Shown: piece by piece, positions 1 to 5,899 of the stretch
Position numbering within the stretch: the stretch's first letter is position 1
Layout: each line of letters begins with the position of its first letter
Assembly (NCBI GenBank): GCA_031255395.1
Contig: JAIRSQ010000056.1
Span: 1 to 7,652, forward strand
DNA length: 7,652 nucleotides
Source: Spirochaetaceae bacterium
GTDB taxonomy: Bacteria > Spirochaetota > Spirochaetia > Treponematales > Breznakiellaceae
Reading direction: 5' to 3'
Notes under the pieces: generated by a model
Seen by the model: the letters and a program-made list of their open reading frames with translations, nothing else
What the model was told of the DNA's origin: nothing
Databases searched by the model: none
Translations under genes and position numbers: made by a program

Positions 1-345
1 TTCTTGTTCGCGGCTCCGTTTGCCGTCCGTATGGGGCTTCCGCTGGTTTTGGCAAGGAAAAAAGGCAAGTTGCCCGGAAAGACTTTGAGCAAAACTTTCG
101 AGCTTGAGTACGGTTCAGCCGAAATTGAAATCCATTCCTCCGATATAAAAAAGGGGGACAGAATCCTGATCGTTGACGACCTTATAGCGACCGGCGGCAC
201 GCTTAAGGCGGTTTGCGAACTGTTGTCCGAGGCCGGCGCCGACGTTGCCGGAATTTTCGGCGTTATAGGGCTTCCATTCCTTGGTTACGGCGATAAACTG
301 AAAGGCGTTCAGGTAACTACCCTGATTGACTACAACTCGGAATAA
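1..345 (+). CDS. apt: Adenine phosphoribosyltransferase, 3' part (5' end outside window)
   Basis: Converts adenine and PRPP to AMP and pyrophosphate, a cytosolic purine-salvage step. The frame is open from the first base, and the 114 visible residues are the catalytic half of a protein that is usually about 170-185 residues long. Family hallmarks are the RKKGKLP segment (about visible residues 19-25), the following LEYG...EIH stretch, and the PRPP-binding loop ILIVDDLIATGGT (about 55-67), which carries the paired Asp and the TGG phosphate loop. The C-terminus ends in a normal way at TAA (343-345). The true start lies upstream of the window, so the TTG at position 4 should not be taken as the start. 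The next gene begins inside its last codons, which suggests cotranscription and translational coupling. I see nothing odd in the visible part. Confidence 0.93.
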   Translation, partial: FLFAAPFAVRMGLPLVLARKKGKLPGKTLSKTFELEYGSAEIEIHSSDIKKGDRILIVDDLIATGGTLKAVCELLSEAGADVAGIFGVIGLPFLGYGDKLKGVQVTTLIDYNSE

Positions 346-814
346 CGGCGGCAAAAAGGCTTCTCTGCCGGAACGCCTGCTGTACGGCGTAATCGCGGCG
401 CAACTGGCCGTCATCGCGCTTGGCACGGCGTGGGCTTTGCTGGTCGCACCCAAGCCGCCTGCTCCGGAAATGGCGGAGGAGGAAGCCGCCGCTCAGCAGC
501 GCGAGGCGGTGTTCACCGGCATAGGCCGTCTAAGGGCGCGGCTTGCCGCTTCCCCGCAAAAAAGCGCGACGGCGGTCGTGACTGTGGCTTTCCCTTACAA
601 CGGTTCTGACAGGGCGTTCCTTGAAGAACTTTCGCTTAATACAGGCAAATTCCGCTCCGCCACCGTAGGTTTCTTTAATTCGATTCCGCCGGACAGCCCT
701 TTGCTGAACGACGAGGCGGCTTTAAAACGCGAATTGCTTTCAAGGTACAACGCCCTGCTCTATCTAGGAAAAATCGAGACTCTGTACTTTACGGAATTCA
801 TTATAATCGACTGA
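326..814 (+). CDS. FliL-like single-pass membrane protein
   Basis: The protein has 162 residues. A short basic N-terminus (NNGGKK) is followed by one membrane helix at about residues 19-42, then an Ala/Glu-rich linker (45-60) and an extracytoplasmic domain. The last third resembles the FliL C-terminal domain: an alternating beta strand (TAVVTVAF), a long amphipathic region, a helix (ALKRELLSRYNALL) and the closing strand KIETLYFTEFIIID, which matches the FliL ending of the type VxDVYFTEFxxQ. FliL proteins sit at the flagellar basal body and support stator function. Here the gene is next to apt rather than in a fli cluster, so it may be a paralogue with another role. The start is TTG at 326, directly after an in-frame TGA (323-325), with no nearer ATG or GTG. 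The overlap with apt is 20 bases and the ribosome site is weak, so translation probably depends on coupling. The coding region is secure; the FliL assignment is moderate. Confidence 0.65.
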   Translation: MTTTRNNGGKKASLPERLLYGVIAAQLAVIALGTAWALLVAPKPPAPEMAEEEAAAQQREAVFTGIGRLRARLAASPQKSATAVVTVAFPYNGSDRAFLEELSLNTGKFRSATVGFFNSIPPDSPLLNDEAALKRELLSRYNALLYLGKIETLYFTEFIIID

Positions 815-815
815 A

Positions 816-862
816 AGGCTCCGTTTGCGGCGCTTTTAATCATGGCCTTTGTTGCGGAGCCT
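816..862. terminator. Possible bidirectional hairpin between convergent genes
   Basis: AGGCTCCG at 816-823 is exactly complementary to CGGAGCCT at 855-862, around a 31-base loop. It lies just after the FliL-like stop and covers the 3' end of the facing ComFB gene. The position suits transcript ends of convergent genes, but there is no T-run on either side and the loop is long. A role as terminator is only a possibility. Confidence 0.25.
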
Positions 863-1622
863 CGTCGACCGGCAACGCCTGCAAAGTCCCGCACCGATTG
901 AGGCAGGGAGGCTCGTCGTCTTCCGCCGTATCAAACAGGTACAAATCTGAAATTTTATGGGTTCTGTTCAGGTTTACGGCATAAATCGGTTTTTTTTCGC
1001 TGAAAACAGGCAGTTCAAAATGATGAATCAGCGGCGCGCTGCCAGCCGGTTGCGCCTTTATCGAAAAATGAAAGAGCCTTTTTTTGCAGTTGCGGCCTGA
1101 CGGCACGCTTGCCGGCCAAAATGTATACGTGCCTTCAGTTTTTTCGCTAAGAACGCATGGATTCTGCCAATTGGCGTCCTTCATCTCGGCCAGCAGTCCG
1201 TCTACGTAAAGTTCTACCGCTATTCCGCTCGCAGGTTCAAAGGTGCGGCCGTTTAAGAGTCTGCCTATTATTACCGGCAAGTTAAAGCAGGCGACGGACG
1301 GCGCGTTAACGGCTCTGTCCTCCCGCATATGCTTAAATCCGGGGCGGCGGTTAAGGTTTACGTGTTTTATTCCCCGGTAAACGAGGCTCGCGATGTCGGC
1401 TAACTGCTGTTGCTTGTTAATATCAAGCTGCTCCTCGCGCATAATGCCCCTGCTGGAAACTACATAATGCGGCTTTAGCCTGTTAAGGACGTAACAGGCG
1501 GTATCCAAGCGGCATTGCCGACAGGTGCAAAGATCGTCATTTTTATTCAGATTGTTAATAGAATCGCAGGCCGCTTCAACCTCCGCAAAAACCAGTTCCT
1601 CAACCAAGTTGTGTATTTCCAT
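840..1622 (-). CDS. ComFB-domain protein with unrecognised C-terminal beta-rich domain
   Basis: The first ~85 residues match the late-competence ComFB family: MEIHNLVEELV at the N-terminus, a cysteine cluster CTCRQC (Cys32, Cys34, Cys37) followed by RLD, and the signature LNRLKPHYVVSSRG (46-59). In that family the cysteines bind zinc, and members have recently been described as cyclic-dinucleotide receptors. Residues from about 110 to 260 form a second part rich in predicted beta strands (FNLPVIIGRLLNG, GIAVELYVDG, GTYTFWPASVP), reminiscent of a carboxypeptidase-regulatory or Ig-like fold. I do not recognise that part. The start is ATG at 1622, because GGAGGG sits 7 bases upstream; an in-frame ATG at 1637 would place the start inside that ribosome site. 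The protein has 260 residues and stops at TGA. No signal peptide is visible, so it is probably cytosolic. It is divergent from ychF and stands alone. The domain call is firm; the cellular role is unknown. Confidence 0.8.
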   Translation of the reverse strand: MEIHNLVEELVFAEVEAACDSINNLNKNDDLCTCRQCRLDTACYVLNRLKPHYVVSSRGIMREEQLDINKQQQLADIASLVYRGIKHVNLNRRPGFKHMREDRAVNAPSVACFNLPVIIGRLLNGRTFEPASGIAVELYVDGLLAEMKDANWQNPCVLSEKTEGTYTFWPASVPSGRNCKKRLFHFSIKAQPAGSAPLIHHFELPVFSEKKPIYAVNLNRTHKISDLYLFDTAEDDEPPCLNRCGTLQALPVDEAPQQRP

Positions 1623-1703
1623 ACCCGCTCCCTCCATGCCTGCTATTTACGCTCCCGTCGCTTCCGCGCGGCAATGTCCGCAAATCCAATAAACCTTACG
1701 ACA

Positions 1704-1732
1704 ATTTTCACGTTACAGCGGCCCCGTGTCAA
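1704..1732 (-). promoter_or_regulatory. Candidate sigma-70 promoter for the ComFB gene
   Basis: Read on the minus strand, a perfect -35 box TTGACA (1732-1727) is followed after 17 bases by GAAAAT (1709-1704), which shares four of six bases with TATAAT. The start point would be near 1697, giving a leader of about 75 bases to the ATG at 1622. The -35 is strong and the -10 mediocre. Confidence 0.45.
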
Positions 1733-1792
1733 GCCGCCGGCGTTTCAATCCCCCGCTCTCTTGTCCCACTTATTTTTTATTTTGCGGGAAGC

Positions 1793-1798
1793 TATAGT
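1793..1798 (+). promoter_or_regulatory. Possible -10 box immediately upstream of ychF
   Basis: TATAGT lies eight bases before the ychF ATG and shares five of six bases with TATAAT. If used, transcription would begin almost at the start codon, giving a leaderless mRNA. No good -35 box is found at 16-18 bases upstream (the stretch there is TTATTT), so the call is weak. It is recorded because ychF also lacks a well-placed ribosome site. Confidence 0.25.
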
Positions 1799-1805
1799 AA
1801 TAGGC

Positions 1806-2930
1806 ATGGCATTGAATTGCGGTATAGTGGGACTGCCGAATGTGGGCAAATCCACGATTTTTTCAGCGCTGAGCGCCGCGCCCGCTGAGGCGGCAAACTA
1901 TCCGTTCTGCACGATAAACCCGAATACCGGAATAGCTAACGTGCCTGACAGCCGGCTGGACACGCTGTCCGCAATATTCAAGCCGGAGCGGAGCGTACCC
2001 GCGGCGGTGGAATTCGTTGACATAGCCGGACTCGTAAAGGGAGCTTCGAAAGGCGAAGGAATGGGCAACCAGTTTCTGGCGCACATACGCGAGACGGGAG
2101 TGATCGCTCACGTCGTGCGCTGCTTTGAAAACTCTGATATAATCCATGTAAACAACAGGGTTGACCCCGAATCTGACATTGAAACGATAAACGTCGAACT
2201 GGCTCTTGCGGACATTGAAACATTGCTTAAGCGACGCGAGCGGGCGGAACGGGCGTTTAAGACGCAGGGCGCTTCCGAAAAGAAGGCTGCCGAAGCCGTT
2301 CTTGCCGCGCTGTCAAAAATAGAGGCCGTTCTCGAAAACGGAGCCCCGGCGCGTTCCGCCGGTCTGGCGGACGAAGAGCTAACCGCCGTTTACGACTGCC
2401 ATTTTATCACGCTTAAACCTCAAATTTATGTTTGCAACACGGACGAAGCCGGAGCTAAAGCCGCCGCCGCGGGCAGGCCTGACCCGCTGGTGCAGGCGGT
2501 TCGCCGCCGCGCGGAGGCCGAAAACAGCGAGGCGGTGGCAATCTGCGGCAAGTTCGAGGCCGAACTTGCCGGCATCGTGGACGCGGACGAAAAGAAAGCC
2601 TTCCTAGAAGAGCTTGGGTTGAAGGAGCCGGGGTTAGCGAGCATGGTTCAGGCATGCTACAGACTTTTGGGACTCGCAACCTTTTTTACAGCCGGAAAAG
2701 ACGAGTGTCGCGCGTGGACGATCCGTGCCGGAGACAGCGCTCCCCGCGCCGCCGGCGCGATTCATAGCGACTTCGAGAAAGGTTTTATCAAGGCGGAAGT
2801 TTACGGCTTTGACGATATCGTGAAGTACGGCTCCGAAGCCAAAATCAAAGAGGCGGGGAAATACCGCCTTGAAGGCCGCGAGTACATAGTGCGGGACGGC
2901 GACGTGATGTTCTTTAAATTTAACGTATAA
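1806..2930 (+). CDS. ychF: Ribosome-associated ATPase YchF (OLA1/Obg family)
   Basis: A 374-residue protein, close to the usual ~363-370. The N-terminal P-loop domain has G1 GLPNVGKST (residues 9-17) and G3 DIAGLVKGASKGEG (72-85). In G4 the GTPase NKxD is replaced by NTDE (211-214), the NxxE form that makes YchF proteins prefer ATP. A helical insert rich in Ala, Lys and Glu spans about 130-200, and a TGS domain covers about 290-373, ending DGDVMFFKFNV. YchF binds the ribosome and is linked to oxidative-stress responses in other bacteria. The ATG at 1806 is chosen because homologues begin at this point (M-x-x-x-CGIVGLPNVGKS); the open frame continues upstream to 1515 but that part does not look coding. 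No Shine-Dalgarno sits at normal distance: GGGAAG at 1786-1791 is 14 bases away. The uracil permease gene follows after 13 bases, so the two probably form an operon. Confidence 0.96.
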   Translation: MALNCGIVGLPNVGKSTIFSALSAAPAEAANYPFCTINPNTGIANVPDSRLDTLSAIFKPERSVPAAVEFVDIAGLVKGASKGEGMGNQFLAHIRETGVIAHVVRCFENSDIIHVNNRVDPESDIETINVELALADIETLLKRRERAERAFKTQGASEKKAAEAVLAALSKIEAVLENGAPARSAGLADEELTAVYDCHFITLKPQIYVCNTDEAGAKAAAAGRPDPLVQAVRRRAEAENSEAVAICGKFEAELAGIVDADEKKAFLEELGLKEPGLASMVQACYRLLGLATFFTAGKDECRAWTIRAGDSAPRAAGAIHSDFEKGFIKAEVYGFDDIVKYGSEAKIKEAGKYRLEGREYIVRDGDVMFFKFNV

Positions 2931-2943
2931 CAGGAGATTTTTT

Positions 2944-4221
2944 ATGTCTGAAAGACAGGTTTTGGGGCCGCGGGACAGGCCGGACATTAAATATTGGATA
3001 CCGCTTAGCCTTCAGCACGTGTTCGCGATGTTCGGGGCCACGATTCTGGTGCCGCTTTTGACGGGTTTAAGCCCGTCCGCGGCGCTGTTTTCGGCGGGGT
3101 CGGGGACGCTGATATATATTCTTGTAACCGGAGCGAGGGTCCCGGCGTTTTTGGGTTCGTCCTTCGCGTTCATACCGCCGCTAATATCCATAAGTTCGGC
3201 CTACGGGATGCCTTACGCGCTTGGCGGGGCGTTTGCCGCCGGAATTTTTTACTGCGTTGCGGCGGCGATAATCAGGGTTGCGGGGACGGGCTGGCTGGAC
3301 CGCGCCCTGCCGCCCGTGGTGATCGGCTCCGTGATCGTTGTCATAGGGCTGAACCTTGCCCCCACCGCGATGGGCATGGCGATGAACGACGACGCCGGAA
3401 ACTACAGCCTTGCTATGCTCTCGATAGCGTTTGTAACGCTTGGCGTTACCGTCGCGGCCAACATCTTTTTGAAGGGCTTTTTCAGCACGATACCGATACT
3501 GATAGGGCTGGTTTCTGGCTATGTCTTTACGCTGGTCATGGGGCACTTCTTTCCAGCATACGATATAATTGATTTTCAGACTGTAAGGGACGCCGACTGG
3601 TTTGGACTTCCCGCGTTTACCCCGCCTAAATTCAACTTTGTGGCGGCGTTTACGTTTATCATCGTGAGTCTCGCCACGATATGCGAACATCTGGGCGATA
3701 TGCTTGTAACGAGCAAAGTGGTCGGGCAGGACTTTTACAAGTCGCCCGGCCTTCACCGCACGTTATCGGGCGACGGACTTGCGACAGCGTGGGCCGCGCT
3801 GTGGGGCGGGCCGCCAAACACGACCTATGGCGAAAACATCGGCGTTATGGCGATAACCCATGTCTATTCTGTCGCCGTGATAGGCGGAGCGGCGGTGATA
3901 GCCGTGGTACTCTCGTTTTTCCAGAAATTCAGCGCGCTGATCCGGACGATTCCGACACCTGTCATGGGCGGCATATCGATGCTGCTTTTCGGCATCATAG
4001 CGTCCAGCGGGTTGCGAACCATCGTGGAGAGCGGGGTCGATTACAAGGACAAGCGGAATCTGACGATTTCGTCCGTAGTGTTCGTGATAGGGATAGGCGG
4101 CGGACGGCTCGCCTTTAACGTAGGCGGCGGGATTCAGTTCCAACTTGCTGGCGTGGCTCTGGCCACGCTTGTCGGCATAATACTCAACCTAGTTTTTCCT
4201 CGGGCAAAAAAACATTTGTAA
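2944..4221 (+). CDS. uraA: Uracil:H+ symporter, NCS2 family (UraA/PyrP type)
   Basis: Imports uracil across the inner membrane with protons. The 425 residues are almost entirely hydrophobic, consistent with the 14-segment NCS2 fold (7+7 inverted repeat). Landmarks are SLQHVFAMFGATILVPLLTGL (helix 1; about 22-42), SSFAFIPPL (72-80), the substrate segment ICEHLGDM (246-253), and PNTTYGENIGVMAIT (291-305). Glu248 and Glu297 correspond to the two uracil-site glutamates of E. coli UraA (Glu241, Glu290). The position of E. coli His245 is Asp252 here. The closing part (IPTPVMGGISMLLFGIIASSG, about 346-366) also follows UraA closely. A clear AGGAG lies 7 bases before the ATG, and the gene is 13 bases behind ychF. 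Other NCS2 members carry xanthine or urate, but the motifs favour uracil. No PyrR-type or other RNA regulator is visible upstream. Confidence 0.95.
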   Translation: MSERQVLGPRDRPDIKYWIPLSLQHVFAMFGATILVPLLTGLSPSAALFSAGSGTLIYILVTGARVPAFLGSSFAFIPPLISISSAYGMPYALGGAFAAGIFYCVAAAIIRVAGTGWLDRALPPVVIGSVIVVIGLNLAPTAMGMAMNDDAGNYSLAMLSIAFVTLGVTVAANIFLKGFFSTIPILIGLVSGYVFTLVMGHFFPAYDIIDFQTVRDADWFGLPAFTPPKFNFVAAFTFIIVSLATICEHLGDMLVTSKVVGQDFYKSPGLHRTLSGDGLATAWAALWGGPPNTTYGENIGVMAITHVYSVAVIGGAAVIAVVLSFFQKFSALIRTIPTPVMGGISMLLFGIIASSGLRTIVESGVDYKDKRNLTISSVVFVIGIGGGRLAFNVGGGIQFQLAGVALATLVGIILNLVFPRAKKHL

Positions 4222-4227
4222 ACGAAG

Positions 4228-4294
4228 TTGTTCCAAAACCGTGCCCTCGGCTATGGCCGGGACGTTAGCGCATAGTCAGTTAGTTTTGGAATAG
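4228..4294. terminator. Long imperfect hairpin after uraA
   Basis: TTCCAAAAC (4231-4239) pairs perfectly with GTTTTGGAA (4283-4291), and three more pairs, two of them G-U, extend it outward. The 43-base interior can itself fold imperfectly (CGT.CCC.CGG near 4240-4250 against the GGCCGGGACG stretch near 4255-4264). It begins a few bases after the uraA stop, where a terminator is expected. There is no T-run after the stem, so it may be a non-canonical terminator, an mRNA-end stabiliser or a dispersed repeat. Confidence 0.4.
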
Positions 4295-4547
4295 GCTCAA
4301 ACGATCAGGAATCCGGATTATTATGAAACAGGATATGTGGGAAATTGCGTATAATACCGTCCGACGCGCTCCGGCCGTTCATTTATAACCTCCGACAAAC
4401 TCTTAAGATATGGTGAAATATACGGCGCGGAAGCCAATATAAAGCGTTGCCCGATCAGTGATTTTCGGTAGAAATAGTGCCGGTTAAAGAGGCTAAAACG
4501 GACGAGATGCGGAGTTTTGCGGAGACAAATCCCATCAATATTGGCTT
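4295..4547. other. Intergenic stretch without a supported gene, AT-richer than surroundings
   Basis: Part of the 614-base gap between uraA and the anti-sigma gene. A minus-strand frame stays open for 81 codons (4566-4321), but it starts with TTG inside a repeat and has no ribosome site. Its product, ending ...RYYTQFPTYPVS, matches nothing I know. A 21-codon plus-strand frame (4323-4388, MKQDMWEIAYN...) has a poor ribosome site. Either could be the relic of a decayed gene; I would not annotate one. Confidence 0.5.
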
Positions 4548-4548
4548 T

Positions 4549-4660
4549 ATTGCGAGGTGGCGGCAAGTTGCCGTAGCGACTTGCCGATAGCGCCGAAGCA
4601 ATCCAATCTCAAGCCCGCTCCGCACTGAATTGCTTCGCCCTTGCGGGCTTGCAATGACGG
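4549..4660. repeat. Degenerate palindromic interspersed repeat (ATTGCGAG...GAAGCAATCC type)
   Basis: The stretch begins ATTGCGAGG (4549-4557) and ends GCAATGACGG (4651-4660). These are the outer arms of a widespread class of short bacterial repeats that read CGTCATTGC(G/A)AG...GAAGCAATCC. Inside, CGAAGCAAT (4594-4602) is the exact reverse complement of ATTGCTTCG (4629-4637), and AAGCCCGC (4611-4618) of GCGGGCTT (4643-4650). The left arm holds a small inverted pair, CGGCAAG (4561-4567) and CTTGCCG (4580-4586). The whole can fold into nested stems, has no coding capacity, and resembles a non-autonomous palindromic element. Edges are approximate. Confidence 0.7.
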
Positions 4661-4756
4661 CCGCAATTCCCAATCGACGCCATCACTAATTGCTTATTCG
4701 TCAAATGGACTGCTTTAGGTGGAGGTTTTGGCTCCCGTGAAGTTCGCTCCTTCCAT

Positions 4757-4783
4757 GCCTAAGGTTGCACCGCAACCTTAGGC
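4757..4783. repeat. Perfect 12-bp hairpin with 3-base loop
   Basis: GCCTAAGGTTGC (4757-4768), loop ACC, then GCAACCTTAGGC (4772-4783), with no mismatch. It lies about 50 bases downstream of the anti-sigma stop on the minus strand and within the repeat cluster. No T-run follows on either strand, so it is more likely part of a palindromic repeat than a standard terminator, though it could still protect the 3' end of the sigma operon mRNA. Confidence 0.7.
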
Positions 4784-4794
4784 GCGGCCATTTA

Positions 4795-4817
4795 CGGGCT
4801 TGCAAGGACGGCGGCAA
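4795..4817. repeat. Second partial copy of the repeat arm
   Basis: This 23-base stretch agrees with 4644-4666 at 21 of 23 positions; both read CGGGCTTGCAA, one variable base, GACGGC, one variable base, GCAA. It is therefore a second copy of the right arm of the palindromic repeat. It ends 18 bases from the 3' end of the anti-sigma gene, so the intergenic gap appears to have been built by repeat insertion and decay. Confidence 0.6.
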
Positions 4818-4835
4818 AGCGAAAATGAAAAACGG

Positions 4836-5327
4836 CTACTCGCGGGGGCGGATACCCAGCCATTTTGACAGTTCAGCGATGTGGCTGCCTATGAATATCG
4901 CTCCGAAGGCCGTTATTACGCCCCCCACCGTGATGCCGAAGGGCAACATAAAATTGACGGAACGAACGTTTACAGGAGTTAAATAATCAATGCCTAGGGA
5001 CGCGCTTGAAAGCGAAACGAGTATCGCGAGGCCCGCAATAAGCCACGCCCGAAACGGCGGAGCGGCGCGTTCCGGCGGCATGTCGGCGAAAACCCCGCTA
5101 TCCCGCGCTAACGGCATTACCCGCGCGGCGATGCCGGCTGGCGGCGGAAAGAAGTCTTCTTTTAGGCAGGCGGACACGCTCCTCAGCGCGTTCCTGTGGG
5201 CGGCGCATTTCGGGCAACGGCGGATATGCAAGGCGATTAACATCCGCGTTATAAACGCGACAGGCCCCTCGGAATATTCCCGATTGTCCTGATAATACAA
5301 AGCGTCTAAAACTTTTTCACAATTCAT
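4836..5327 (-). CDS. Membrane anti-sigma factor with zinc-finger (ZAS) motif
   Basis: A 163-residue protein. The N-terminal cytoplasmic part carries the anti-sigma zinc motif H-x3-C-x2-C as HIRRCPKC (His34, Cys38, Cys41), with Cys3 near the start as a possible further ligand. A linker with many Pro and Ala residues (60-92) leads to two predicted membrane helices (about 95-113 and 126-148) and a short charged tail. Such proteins hold the partner ECF sigma factor at the membrane until a signal releases it. The ATG at 5327 overlaps the sigma stop as ATGA, and AGGAGG lies 6 bases upstream, so both genes are expressed together. Two membrane segments, with only a short loop outside, mean there is no large sensory domain; the signal may come through the membrane or through the small membrane protein encoded first in the operon. 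Stop is TAG. The family is clear although the signal is unknown. Confidence 0.85.
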   Translation of the reverse strand: MNCEKVLDALYYQDNREYSEGPVAFITRMLIALHIRRCPKCAAHRNALRSVSACLKEDFFPPPAGIAARVMPLARDSGVFADMPPERAAPPFRAWLIAGLAILVSLSSASLGIDYLTPVNVRSVNFMLPFGITVGGVITAFGAIFIGSHIAELSKWLGIRPRE

Positions 5328-5899
5328 GGAACGCCTCCTTCCACAAAACTTTTTAACTTTTCGCGCAGTATTTTTTTTGCCCGAAAAACGTGCGATTTTA
5401 TCGTATTGACCGGATGGCCTGTTATTACCTTGATTTCCTCGTAAGAACGTTCGTAAAAAAAGAACAAGTCAACGCAGATACGATACTTTTCCGGCAGTTC
5501 GGCCACCGCCTGCCTTACCGCCTCTCGCGCCAGAGCCTTTATATGCTCCTCCTCCGGCGTTCCGTACGCGCTTTCACAGTCGTTTTCCGAAAGACTCCTG
5601 TACTCCTTGCGGCGATTCACTCGGTTTATAGCGCTTGTATACGCTATCCGGTAGAGCCAGGTAGAAAACCGCGACCTTCCCTCAAACTGCGGCAACGCGC
5701 TGGCGGCTTTAAGAAAGACATCCTGAGCGAAATCCGCCGCCTCGTCTTCGTTGCGAAAAAAGCCTAACCCAAGTCCTATAACGCGGCGCTCGTGCCGCTC
5801 TACCAGCAGCCGGAAAAGTTCCTGCCTGCCGGCAATAATTTCGGCGGCAATGGTTTCGTCGCTCAGTTCCGAACAGAACGCGCCGCCGTCCTTGCTCAA
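5324..5899 (-). CDS. ECF-family RNA polymerase sigma factor (sigma-E/sigma-24 type)
   Basis: A 191-residue protein of normal length for an ECF sigma factor, lacking region 3. Region 2 spans about residues 27-97: LFRLLVERHERRV, then the core-binding DEAADFAQDVFLKA (52-65), then FEGRSRFSTWLYRIAYTSAINRVNRR (72-97), whose RFSTWLYRIA segment melts the -10. Region 4 spans about 124-183: LPEKYRICVDLFFFYERSYEEI followed by the helix-turn-helix TGHPVNTIKSHVFRAKKILREKL, which reads the -35. The start is TTG at 5899: an in-frame TAG lies 21 bases upstream and no other start occurs before the conserved part. That TTG overlaps the TGA of the preceding gene (TTGA) and lacks a good ribosome site, so translation probably depends on coupling. 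Its anti-sigma factor follows with a 4-base overlap. A matching ECF-type promoter precedes the operon, suggesting autoactivation. The function is firm; the ECF subgroup was not determined. Confidence 0.94.
   Translation of the reverse strand: MSKDGGAFCSELSDETIAAEIIAGRQELFRLLVERHERRVIGLGLGFFRNEDEAADFAQDVFLKAASALPQFEGRSRFSTWLYRIAYTSAINRVNRRKEYRSLSENDCESAYGTPEEEHIKALAREAVRQAVAELPEKYRICVDLFFFYERSYEEIKVITGHPVNTIKSHVFRAKKILREKLKSFVEGGVP

Noticed and set aside
115..453. Minus-strand open frame across the apt end and the FliL-like start
   Set aside because: It overlaps two supported plus-strand genes and shows no recognisable motif.
1623..1637. Upstream ATG of the ComFB gene (five extra codons)
   Set aside because: The GGAGGG ribosome site for the ATG at 1622 lies within those codons, and the family starts at MEIHNL.
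1515..1805. N-terminal extension of the ychF reading frame by 97 codons
   Set aside because: YchF homologues begin at MxxxCGIVGLPNVGKS; the extension overlaps the divergent ComFB gene and its promoter and has no family similarity.
2931..2943. Uracil-responsive RNA element before uraA
   Set aside because: Only 13 bases separate ychF and uraA, enough for a ribosome site but not for an attenuator or riboswitch.
3181..4143. Several open frames opposite and alongside uraA
   Set aside because: They lie wholly inside a clear NCS2 transporter gene, are highly basic and Arg/Gly-rich without hydrophobic pattern, and come from codon-bias shadows.
4323..4388. 21-codon plus-strand frame MKQDMWEIAYN...
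   Set aside because: The ribosome site is weak and distant, the frame is very short, and no similarity is recognised; mentioned in the gap description only.
4455..4673. Minus-strand 72-codon frame
   Set aside because: It reads through the palindromic repeat, whose translated copies commonly give such spurious frames.
4549..4817. CRISPR-like array
   Set aside because: There are only two imperfect copies of one arm with no regular spacing and no spacers; the palindromic structure fits an interspersed repeat.
4990..5767. Plus-strand open frames opposite the anti-sigma and sigma genes
   Set aside because: Both minus-strand genes have clear domains and ribosome sites; the plus frames are antisense shadows.
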